From: CAZOJJ01 sp964580105
GTDB taxonomy: Bacteria > Bacteroidota > Rhodothermia > Rhodothermales > Rubricoccaceae
DNA: 10,286 bases
Reading direction: 5' to 3'
NCBI GenBank assembly: GCA_964580105.1
Contig: CAZOJJ010000081.1
Span: 1-10,286, forward strand
This document shows positions 1 through 5,591 of this stretch, one piece after another; positions within the stretch are counted from its first letter, which is position 1; every line of letters starts with the position of its first letter. Both the position numbers and the translations under genes were made by a program. The notes under the pieces were generated by a model, which saw only the letters and a program-made list of their open reading frames with translations, was not told the DNA's origin and did no database searches.

Positions 1-55
1 GAGAAGTGAGAAGTGAGAAGTGAGAAGTGAGAAGTGAGAAGTGAGAAGTGAGAAG
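1..55. repeat. 7-bp tandem repeat GAGAAGT, 7.9 copies
   Basis: Seven exact copies of GAGAAGT (1-49) are followed by a partial copy that ends at 55. The array starts at the first base of the window, so it probably continues upstream. It lies about 70 bases beyond the stop of the minus-strand DinB-like gene, where that transcript would read ACTTCTC repeats. No gene is supported here: reading frames through the array are low-complexity. Confidence 0.97.
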
Positions 56-85
56 GGGTCAAGGAAAAGTTCCGCCTTCCGGTTC

Positions 86-117
86 CTGGTCTCCGGCCGC
101 TGGTCTCCGGCCGCTGG
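86..117. repeat. 14-bp tandem repeat, 2.3 copies
   Basis: The unit CTGGTCTCCGGCCG occurs at 86-99 and 100-113, followed by CTGG at 114-117. It lies between the heptamer array and the DinB-like stop codon, in the 3' flank of that gene. The unit contains the palindrome CGGCCG. The period is exactly twice that of the neighbouring heptamer array, but the two sequences are unrelated. Confidence 0.95.
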
Positions 118-123
118 CTTTCG

Positions 124-666
124 TCAGCCCTCCACCGCCGTCTTGATCCGCTCGATCTGGCGGAGGTGGACGAGGTCGTGCGCGGCCAGGAGGCGCGTGA
201 GGTGCCGCACGCTCTCTTCGCCGCGCTCGCTGTGGAGGCCGAGGCGGTCGAGCTCGGCGTCGGACAGGCGGCGGAGCCAGGCGAGGTGGAGCGTGCGCAG
301 GGCCGTGAAGGCGTCGAGGAGCGCGGCGAGCGGCTGCTCGGCGTAGTGGAGGCGGGCGGCCCAGGCGTCCTGGTCGTAGCCCGGAATGGCGGGCCGGTCG
401 GCCGCGACGATGAGCCGCATCCGGTAGCCGTAGACGACCTCGGAGTCCACGAGGTGGGCGACGACGTCGTGGACGGACCACTTCCCCTCCGCCTCGGGGG
501 CCGTCCGGGCCGCGTCGTCCATGCCGGTCGTGGCCGCGCGGAGGGCCTCGGGCGTGGCGGCGAGGACGGCGTGGGGGTCGCGGTCGCCGAGGAGGTCGAG
601 GAGGGCGGCGACGTAGGCCTCGGCGGCCTCGGGCGCGTAGCGGGGCGGGTTGGCGAAGGTGGACAT
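124..666 (-). CDS. DinB/YfiT-like putative metalloenzyme
   Basis: A 180-residue protein of the DinB/YfiT four-helix-bundle superfamily, a typical length for it. Three histidines fit the family's metal-binding triad: His71 in the helix after GKWS (61-64, AHLVDSE), and His163 and His167 in HDLVHLRQ near the C-terminus. Family members are cytosolic and several are thiol-dependent S-transferases (for example with bacillithiol or mycothiol), but the substrate cannot be read here. The ATG at 664-666 gives the ordinary family N-terminus (MSTFANPPRY). The reading frame stays open far upstream, antisense to the glycosidase, but that part is not protein-like for this family. No clear Shine-Dalgarno sequence is seen. 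It is transcribed away from the glycoside hydrolase, with 81 bases between the starts. Family confidence is high; the precise function is unknown. Confidence 0.88.
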   Translation of the reverse strand: MSTFANPPRYAPEAAEAYVAALLDLLGDRDPHAVLAATPEALRAATTGMDDAARTAPEAEGKWSVHDVVAHLVDSEVVYGYRMRLIVAADRPAIPGYDQDAWAARLHYAEQPLAALLDAFTALRTLHLAWLRRLSDAELDRLGLHSERGEESVRHLTRLLAAHDLVHLRQIERIKTAVEG

Positions 667-747
667 GGCGGGCGGGGGAGGGGTGCGGCAAGCTAAACCT
701 GAGGCGGGGTACGGCCGTTGGACGTGCGCCCTTCTCTCTCGCCCGTC
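667..747. promoter_or_regulatory. divergent intergenic region, possible promoters
   Basis: This 81-base gap separates two divergent starts, so it should hold both promoters. The only AT-richer block is around AAGCTAAACC (690-699). Read on the minus strand it gives TAGCTTGC (688-695), a one-off approximation of the Bacteroidota -7 element TAnnTTTG, about 20 bases before the DinB-like ATG. No convincing -33 TTG lies at the right distance, and no clear plus-strand promoter is visible. That the region is regulatory follows from gene orientation. The exact boxes are weak. Confidence 0.3.
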
Positions 748-3000
748 ATGCCTCCGCCGTCCTCTGCCGTCTTCGCCCACAACGCGCCCGGCCTCCGCCT
801 CGCGTGGTGCGGCCCCTCGCTCCTCGCTCTCGGCAACGACGGCACGTGCGGGGGGCACGGCGTTTCCGGCTACTTCTTCCGCGAGGCCCGCTTCCTCAGC
901 CGCTTCGGGCTGGAGGTCGAGCGCGAGGCGCCGGTCTGCTGCTCCGTCGCCTCCGTGGAGCCCCACGCGCTGGAGTTCACCTACGTCTACCCGCCTGTCG
1001 AGACGGCCGGCGGCGGGGGCAGCGGCTCGGGCATGAGTGGGCGGAAGCACGGGCTCCTCTTCCGCACGCTGGACTTCTTCCTCCACCTCGTCGTCCACCC
1101 CGCCCACGTCGAGGCGCGGCTGACGGCGACGAACCGCTGGAACGAGCGCGCGCGGTTCTCGCTCGCCTGGGCCCTTGGCGCGGACTACGCCGACCTCCTC
1201 GAAGCCGGCCCGCACGCCGAGCGCGAGCAGAAGGGGGCCGTCGAGGCCGTGCCCGTCGCGGGCGGCGTCCACTTCCGCTACGCCCGCCCCGACCTGCCCT
1301 TCGAGACGCGCATCTCGACGGAGGGCGGCGGCGACTGGCAGTGGAACGGCGAGCGGCTCGCTGCCGACTTCGACCTCGCGCAGGGCGAGGCCGCCGAGGT
1401 CGTGCTGCGCATCCGCGCGGTGGACGCCGAGAACGCCCTCAGCGAGGAGGACGAACGCCGCCGCGAGGCGTGCCTGCGGGACTGGACGGCGCGCGTCATC
1501 ACGCTCCACGCACCGGGCGACGCCCCGTTCGTGGACCTCACCAACCAGTCCGTCCGCCTTCTCGGGGCCTCGGCCCTCCTCGATGGCCCCGAGGCGGAGT
1601 GGCTGGCGCCCGCTGCGGGCTTCCCGCTCTACCCGGCCTTCTTCGGGCGCGACGCCCTCACGGCCGCCTGGCAGGGCCTCGTCCTCGACGGCGGACTCCT
1701 CGAAGCGAGCCTCGCGCGGCTCCACCGGCTCCAGGGCGCCGAGGTGGACCCGGCACGCGACGAGGAGCCGGGGCGAACGGTCCAGCAGGTCCGCCTCGGT
1801 CCCCTCGCCCGGCTGGGCGCGACCCCCTTCGGCCGCTACTACGGCGACCAGGCCAGCCCGCTCATGTTCGTCGTCGCCCTCGCCCAGCTCTACGGCTGGA
1901 CCGGTCGGGACGACCTCGTAGACAAACACTGGGATGCCGTCCGCCGCATCCTCGACTGGGCCCGCACCTACGGCGACGCCGATGGCGACGGCTACATCGA
2001 GTACGAGACGAAGGCGCCGCAGGGGCCGAAGCACCAGGGCTGGAAGGACTCCGACAACGCCGTCGTATGGCCCGACGGGCGGCAGGTCGAGCCGCCGGTG
2101 GCGGCCTCGGAGGTGCAGGGCTACTGGTTCGCCGCGCTTCAGCTCATGGCCGCCCTCTGCCTGCTGCGCGGCGAGCGCGCTGAGGCCCGCGCCTACTGGG
2201 ACGAGGCGAAGGCGCTCAAGGAGCGGTTCAACCGCGACTTCTGGGACGACGACGAAGGTTTCGTCGCCGGCTGGCTGCGGCCGGGCGAGGGGCTCGTGAA
2301 GACGGTCACCTCCAACGCCGGCCACTGCCTCGCCTGCGGCATCGTGGACGACGAGAAGGTGCCGCGCCTCGTCGAGCGGCTGTTCGCGCCCGACCTCTTC
2401 AGCGGGTGGGGCATCCGCACGCTCTCCACCGAGAACCCGGCCTACCACCCGCTCTCGTACCACCTCGGCAGCGTGTGGGCCGTCGAGAACGCCACCGTCG
2501 CGCTGGGCCTCCGCCGCTACGGCTTCGAGGCCGAGGCGCTGCGGCTGGCCGGGGCCGTCTACGACCTCGCCCGGCTGTGGGAGGGCGGGCGCATCCCCGA
2601 GTGCGTCGGCGGCCACGCGCGGAGCGAACGGGCGCACCCGGGGGCGTACCCCCGCGCCAACCCCGTGCAGGCGTGGAACCTCTCGGCCTTCCCGCTGCTG
2701 GTACAGGCGATGCTCGGCTTCATGCCGCTCGCACCGAAGCACACCCTCTTCCTCGACCCCGTCCTGCCCGACTGGCTCCCCGAGGTGGAGGTCCGCGGCC
2801 TCCGCGTCGGCGAGGCCACCGTCTCGCTGCGCGTCACGCGGAAGGGCGGCGACGGGCGGGCCGACGCCGGGCGGGCCGACTACGAGGTGACCGAGCAGAA
2901 GGGCAAGCTCCACGTCCTCCGCCAGCCGCCCGTGGACGACCTCGGCGTCGGCTTCTGGGGTCGCCTCGGCGCGCTCGTCAACGATCTCCTGCCGTTTTAG
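748..3000 (+). CDS. amylo-alpha-1,6-glucosidase-type glycoside hydrolase (glycogen debranching-like)
   Basis: A 750-residue protein with the two-part layout of bacterial GDE-like enzymes: an N-terminal beta-rich domain (about 10-250) and an (alpha/alpha)6 barrel (about 260-690). Diagnostic barrel motifs are FFGRDALTAAWQ (298-309), RYYGDQASPLMFV (363-375), GYIEYE followed by QGWKDSDN (415-437) and GWGIRTLS with YHPLSYHLGSVW (553-577). Asp434/Asp436 and Glu618 (RIPE) are the likely catalytic-region acids, by inference. Such enzymes cleave alpha-1,6 or related glucosidic links, and there is no signal peptide, so a cytosolic role is likely. A Gly/Ser-rich loop (88-98) and a DGRAD-AGRAD duplication (702-711) look like insertions. 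The ATG at 748 is preferred. The same frame also has GTG at 724 and TTG at 718, which would add 8 or 10 residues. The exact substrate is uncertain. Confidence 0.88.
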   Translation: MPPPSSAVFAHNAPGLRLAWCGPSLLALGNDGTCGGHGVSGYFFREARFLSRFGLEVEREAPVCCSVASVEPHALEFTYVYPPVETAGGGGSGSGMSGRKHGLLFRTLDFFLHLVVHPAHVEARLTATNRWNERARFSLAWALGADYADLLEAGPHAEREQKGAVEAVPVAGGVHFRYARPDLPFETRISTEGGGDWQWNGERLAADFDLAQGEAAEVVLRIRAVDAENALSEEDERRREACLRDWTARVITLHAPGDAPFVDLTNQSVRLLGASALLDGPEAEWLAPAAGFPLYPAFFGRDALTAAWQGLVLDGGLLEASLARLHRLQGAEVDPARDEEPGRTVQQVRLGPLARLGATPFGRYYGDQASPLMFVVALAQLYGWTGRDDLVDKHWDAVRRILDWARTYGDADGDGYIEYETKAPQGPKHQGWKDSDNAVVWPDGRQVEPPVAASEVQGYWFAALQLMAALCLLRGERAEARAYWDEAKALKERFNRDFWDDDEGFVAGWLRPGEGLVKTVTSNAGHCLACGIVDDEKVPRLVERLFAPDLFSGWGIRTLSTENPAYHPLSYHLGSVWAVENATVALGLRRYGFEAEALRLAGAVYDLARLWEGGRIPECVGGHARSERAHPGAYPRANPVQAWNLSAFPLLVQAMLGFMPLAPKHTLFLDPVLPDWLPEVEVRGLRVGEATVSLRVTRKGGDGRADAGRADYEVTEQKGKLHVLRQPPVDDLGVGFWGRLGALVNDLLPF
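2851..2880 (+). repeat. in-frame 15-bp tandem duplication within the glycosidase
   Basis: GACGGGCGGGCCGAC (2851-2865) is followed directly by GCCGGGCGGGCCGAC (2866-2880), with one mismatch. It encodes DGRAD then AGRAD near the C-terminus of the glycosidase, just outside the recognisable catalytic motifs. Being 15 bp, it keeps the frame. Confidence 0.85.
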
Positions 3001-3034
3001 GTCTGAGCACCGACTCGGTCCCATCGGTCCAGAC
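3001..3034 (+). terminator. possible stem-loop after the glycosidase stop
   Basis: Immediately after the TAG at 2998-3000, GTCTG (3001-3005) pairs with CAGAC (3030-3034), and ACCGA (3009-3013) pairs with TCGGT (3024-3028). This gives ten base pairs with an asymmetric internal loop and a 10-base loop. ACCGA can instead pair with an adjacent TCGGT (3015-3019), so two folds compete. No T-run follows, so this is not a standard intrinsic terminator. It could end or stabilise the glycosidase transcript. Confidence 0.35.
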
Positions 3035-3081
3035 GGGCCTGGGGCTGTGCCGATATTGGCCGCTCCGCCCTTGCCGCATCC

Positions 3082-3816
3082 ATGCGCCTCCTGCTCGCCC
3101 TCGCCTTCATCGTCGCCGTCTCCGCCTCGGCGCAGCCCCGGATGGCCCCGCTCGTGATTCCGCCCGAGGCGGGCCAACTCGTCCTCGTCGTCACGCCCGA
3201 CTGGGCGGCGACGGGCGGCACGCTCCGGCGCTACGAGCGGAGGGGTGGGGCCTGGCAGGCCGCCGGCGAGCCGGCCGAGGTCGTCGTCGGGCGGGGCGGG
3301 CTCGGGTGGGGGCGTGGCCTCCACGGCACCGGCGCTCCGGGCGGGCTCGGTGGCCCCGCCAAGCGCGAGGGCGACGGCCGCGCGCCCGCCGGGGCCTTTG
3401 CGCTCACCGAGGCATTCGGCTATGCCGAGGCGGCCGAGACGGGGCTGCCGTACGTCGCGTCGGACGCCGACGTGGAGTGCGTGGACGACGCGGCCTCGCG
3501 CTACTACAACCGCGTCCTCCGCCGCGACTCCGTCGCCGTGGACTGGACCGGCCACGAGGAGATGCGCCGCCGGGACGACCTCTACCGGCTCGGCGTCGTC
3601 GTGGCCCACAACGCCGAGGCCGAGCCGGGCGCGGGCTCGTGCATCTTCCTCCACGTCTGGCGCGGGCCGGGCTCGACTACGTCCGGCTGCACCGCCATGC
3701 CGAGCGACGCCATGGACACCGTGGCTGCCTGGCTCGACGCGGCCGAGCGGCCCGTCCTGGTGCAGCTGCCCGAGCCGGCCTACCTCGCGCTCAAGCGCGC
3801 GTGGGGCCTGCCGTGA
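3082..3816 (+). CDS. secreted L,D-transpeptidase family (YkuD-type) protein
   Basis: A 244-residue protein with an N-terminal signal peptide (hydrophobic 3-15, likely cleavage after SASA at 18), so it is exported to the periplasm or envelope. The rest matches the YkuD/COG3786 type of L,D-transpeptidase-like domain: GDGRAPAGAFALTEAFGY (97-114), VAHN (174-177), then IFLHVWRGPGSTTSGCTAM (188-206). This supplies a candidate catalytic His191 and Cys203 within the S-G-C motif. Such enzymes form or remodel peptidoglycan cross-links through a Cys thioester, or attach proteins to peptidoglycan; the exact acceptor cannot be told. The C-terminus, ending in WGLP, looks complete. The ATG at 3082 is the first that gives the signal peptide, and no Shine-Dalgarno sequence is visible. 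Its last 26 bases overlap the convergent mobA remnant. Confidence 0.85.
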   Translation: MRLLLALAFIVAVSASAQPRMAPLVIPPEAGQLVLVVTPDWAATGGTLRRYERRGGAWQAAGEPAEVVVGRGGLGWGRGLHGTGAPGGLGGPAKREGDGRAPAGAFALTEAFGYAEAAETGLPYVASDADVECVDDAASRYYNRVLRRDSVAVDWTGHEEMRRRDDLYRLGVVVAHNAEAEPGAGSCIFLHVWRGPGSTTSGCTAMPSDAMDTVAAWLDAAERPVLVQLPEPAYLALKRAWGLP

Positions 3817-4039
3817 GGTTGCCGGGCGCGTTGACGTTGCGGAGCACCTCGGCGGGGAGGGGATGGCGCCGGCCGGGGCGGTCCACGCTCACGAGGACCT
3901 CCGTGCAGAGGGGAGCGAGGGCGGCGTAGACGTGTGCGATCAGCGGCCGGCCCGCGTGCTCGGCGAGGGCCTCGTCGGATCCGAACCGGCGGCTCCGGCC
4001 TCCCGCGAGGATCAACCCGGTGACGCTAGGCGGCGCCAT
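3791..4039 (-). pseudogene. mobA: truncated mobA-like molybdenum cofactor guanylyltransferase, N-terminal part only
   Basis: Starting at the ATG at 4037-4039, 82 codons encode MAPPSVTGLILAGGRSRRFG and onwards: the LxAGGxSxRxG nucleotide-binding signature of MobA-type NTP transferases, then GRPLIAHVYAAL and EVLVSV. MobA links GMP to molybdopterin to make the bis-MGD cofactor in the cytosol. Family members are near 190-200 residues, and about 110 are missing here. The frame leaves MobA-like sequence near residue 70, then reads antisense into the 3' end of the L,D-transpeptidase gene and stops at 3791-3793. The family's conserved Lys (xDKA) is Glu23 here (SDEA). The start overlaps the stop of the broken upstream ORF by 14 bases, so the two were probably translationally coupled. 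Other NTP transferases of the MocA type are possible. Loss of function is very likely. Confidence 0.78.
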
Positions 4040-4249
4040 CCGCGAGCGGGTTCGGATAGGGGTCCGGCTCGTCGGCCTCGCGGTGGAGGCACAGGAAGTC
4101 CTTTTCGACGAGGAGCGCTTTTCGACGAGGAGCGCCGGCGTCCGGTCGTCGCCCGCGTCCTGCGCGTCCTCGACGCCGACGCGCGCGCCGGCCGGCCATC
4201 CTTCCACCCAGGCAGCCGGCAGCGAAACCGTCAGCGTGTGGGCCTCCAA
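4026..4249 (-). pseudogene. small unrecognised gene broken by a 17-bp duplication
   Basis: From a TTG at 4247-4249 the frame reads MEAHTLTVSLPAAWVEGWPA and on to PALLVEK, then shifts out of frame at the 17-bp tandem duplication at 4101-4134. Removing one copy joins it to DFLCLHREADEPDPYPNPLA and ends at the TAG at 4026-4028, giving a coherent soluble protein of 68 residues. I do not recognise the family. The start is uncertain: no in-frame ATG exists between a TGA at 4271-4273 and the TTG, and a GTG lies 14 codons further in. The ORF may therefore be the tail of a longer lost gene. The 14-base overlap with the mobA-like start suggests a shared operon, possibly linked to molybdenum cofactor use, but that is inference. 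Confidence 0.6.
4101..4134. repeat. exact 17-bp tandem duplication (frameshifting)
   Basis: CTTTTCGACGAGGAGCG occurs at 4101-4117 and again, without any mismatch, at 4118-4134. Because 17 is not a multiple of three, the second copy shifts the minus-strand frame. ALLVEK is then encoded twice in different frames. Perfect identity points to a recent event. Confidence 0.95.
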
Positions 4250-4391
4250 GCGGGCCCGGCGGCCTGGCTTTCAGGGCGCGGGCCGCTGCCGTTTCCCGGA
4301 TCGGGCGAAGGCCCGGTGAACGCTTCGCCAAGAGCGAGCGTCTTCTTCGCACCCTCTTTTTCCGGGGGCACGAACCCGAACCCGATTCCGT

Positions 4392-4407
4392 TGCTAGTGT
4401 ATTAGCA
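4392..4407. promoter_or_regulatory. palindrome, candidate operator or promoter of the efflux operon
   Basis: TGCTA (4392-4396) and TAGCA (4403-4407) are perfect inverted arms around GTGTAT; one further inner pair matches. The site is about 80 bases upstream of the membrane fusion protein ATG and is clearly AT-richer than its surroundings. Its size and placement would suit a dimeric TetR- or MarR-type repressor, which often controls RND pumps. No regulator gene lies beside it in this window. Confidence 0.35.
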
Positions 4408-4425
4408 CCCCGCTCCGGCGCGGGG
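4408..4425. other. GC-rich stem-loop in the efflux operon leader region
   Basis: CCCCGC (4408-4413) and GCGGGG (4420-4425) form a six-base-pair, all-GC stem with a TCCGGC loop, directly after the palindrome at 4392-4407. No T-run follows on either strand, so it does not look like an intrinsic terminator. It may be a leader hairpin, or chance in GC-rich DNA. Confidence 0.3.
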
Positions 4426-4486
4426 CGCGGTAGCTTCTTCGGACCGGGCGCCTGCCGCGGACGCCCCCTCGTTTTCCAGCCCCCGG

Positions 4487-5551
4487 ATGGCGCTCTCGAA
4501 AAAGACCCTTGTTTGGACAGGCGTCGTCGCCGTCGCGGTGCTGCTGCTGGCGCTGCCCAAGTTCCTCGGCGGCGACGACGCCGGCCCGGCCGCCCGGCCC
4601 GCGCGCGGCGGCGGCGACACCCTCCTCGTCACCGCCGAGGCCCTCCGGCCCACCCTCATCGAGGACCGTACCCGGACGACGGGCACGCTGCTGCCCGAGG
4701 AGGCCGTGGACCTCCGCGCCGAGCTCGGCGGGCGTCTCACGGCGCTGCGCTTCCAGGAGGGCAGCGTCGTCCGTCGCGGCCAGCTCCTCGCCACGCTCGA
4801 CACCGACGTGCTCGAAGCCGAGGTCCAGGCCGTGCGCTCCCGCCGCGAGCTGGCCGGCGTGCAGGCCGAGCGGATGCAGGCGCTCTTCGACATCGGCGGG
4901 GCGAGCCGGCAGGCGCTCGACCAGGCGCTCAGCGAGGTGCGCGTGCTCGACGCCGAGCTGGCGCGGCTGCGCGCCGAGATCGAGCGGCGGCGGATCTACG
5001 CGCCGTTCTCCGGCCAGATCGGCCTCCGCGACGTGAGCCCCGGCGCCTACGTCTCGCCCGGCGACCGGATCGCCACGCTGCGCGTGACGAACCCGCTCAA
5101 GCTGGAGTTCGCCGTGCCCGAGCGCTACCTCGGCCGCCTCGGCGAGGGCGCCGGCGTCGTCTTCACCGTGCCCGGCCAGGCGGACACCTTCCGCGCCACG
5201 GTCTACGCCGTCGAGCCGGCCGTGGACCCGGCCACGCGCACCTACACCGTCCGCGCCCGCGTGCCCAACCCCGGCGACGCGCTCCGCCCCGGCTCCTTCG
5301 CCGAGGTCGAGCTCGTCTTCGACCGGATTGAGGACGCGCTCACGGTGCCGGCCGGGGCCGTCGTGCCCGGCGTCGACAGCGCGGCCGTGTTCGTCGTGGA
5401 GGCCGGGAAGGCCGCCCGCCGCGCCGTCGCTACCGGCATCCGCACGTCGGACCGCGTGCAGGTCGTCGGTGCGGTGGCCGTCGGGGACACCGTGCTCACC
5501 TCGGGGTTGAACCAGGTGCGCCCCGGCCAGCCCGTCCGCGTCGTCCGCTAG
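4487..5551 (+). CDS. RND efflux periplasmic adaptor (membrane fusion protein, HlyD/AcrA family)
   Basis: A 354-residue adaptor that links the inner-membrane permease encoded next to the TolC-like channel. Domains in order: an uncleaved-looking N-terminal membrane helix (8-23) after KK; a lipoyl half-motif (about 72-107, AELGGRLTALRFQEGSVVRRGQ with ATLD); a short alpha-helical hairpin (about 108-168); the second lipoyl half (169-198, YAPFSGQIGLRDVSPGAYV); a beta-barrel domain (about 202-278, with PAVDPATRTYTVRA); and a membrane-proximal domain (279-354). There is no lipobox Cys, so it is anchored by the helix rather than as an AcrA-like lipoprotein. The hairpin is short, as in MexH/VexA-like adaptors of one-permease pumps. 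It is first in the operon, and the permease follows after 40 bases. The ATG at 4487 is the natural start; no Shine-Dalgarno sequence is seen. Confidence 0.93.
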   Translation: MALSKKTLVWTGVVAVAVLLLALPKFLGGDDAGPAARPARGGGDTLLVTAEALRPTLIEDRTRTTGTLLPEEAVDLRAELGGRLTALRFQEGSVVRRGQLLATLDTDVLEAEVQAVRSRRELAGVQAERMQALFDIGGASRQALDQALSEVRVLDAELARLRAEIERRRIYAPFSGQIGLRDVSPGAYVSPGDRIATLRVTNPLKLEFAVPERYLGRLGEGAGVVFTVPGQADTFRATVYAVEPAVDPATRTYTVRARVPNPGDALRPGSFAEVELVFDRIEDALTVPAGAVVPGVDSAAVFVVEAGKAARRAVATGIRTSDRVQVVGAVAVGDTVLTSGLNQVRPGQPVRVVR

Positions 5552-5591
5552 CCGCCCGCACTCCCGCCTCCACCCCGAGCCCGCTCTGCCG

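Larger units (their letters stand above)
4250..4486. other. 237-base non-coding stretch upstream of the efflux operon
   Basis: No protein-like reading frame is seen on either strand. The stretch separates the minus-strand remnant unit from the plus-strand efflux operon and should carry the operon promoter and perhaps the old promoter of the remnant unit. It contains the most AT-rich patch of the region (about 4387-4407), a palindrome at 4392-4407, a GC hairpin at 4408-4425, and TAGCTTCT (4431-4438), which only loosely resembles the Bacteroidota -7 element. No Shine-Dalgarno sequence precedes the ATG at 4487. Confidence 0.6.

Noticed and set aside
1..117. Possible CRISPR array
   Set aside because: The units are 7 and 14 bp and directly adjacent, with no unique spacers and no cas genes. 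These are simple tandem repeats.
718..747. TTG or GTG start for the glycosidase, upstream of the ATG
   Set aside because: The extra 8-10 residues show no family-like sequence and neither start has a Shine-Dalgarno sequence, so the ATG at 748 was preferred. The upstream starts cannot be fully excluded.
804..2183. A second plus-strand frame of 459 codons inside the glycosidase gene
   Set aside because: It is Arg/Pro/Ala-rich shadow sequence, and the other frame carries all the family motifs.
124..3654. A minus-strand frame of 1176 codons through the transpeptidase and glycosidase genes into the DinB-like gene
   Set aside because: Only the last 180 codons look like a real protein. The rest is Gly/Ala/Val/Arg/Glu-rich with no motifs, and it lies antisense to two well-supported genes. 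Long open antisense frames are expected in GC-rich DNA.
3245..4405. A plus-strand frame of 386 codons across the transpeptidase end and the remnant region
   Set aside because: It is out of frame with the transpeptidase and antisense to the recognisable MobA signature, and its composition is not protein-like.
4408..4425. Intrinsic terminator
   Set aside because: The stem is GC-rich but no T-run follows on either strand.
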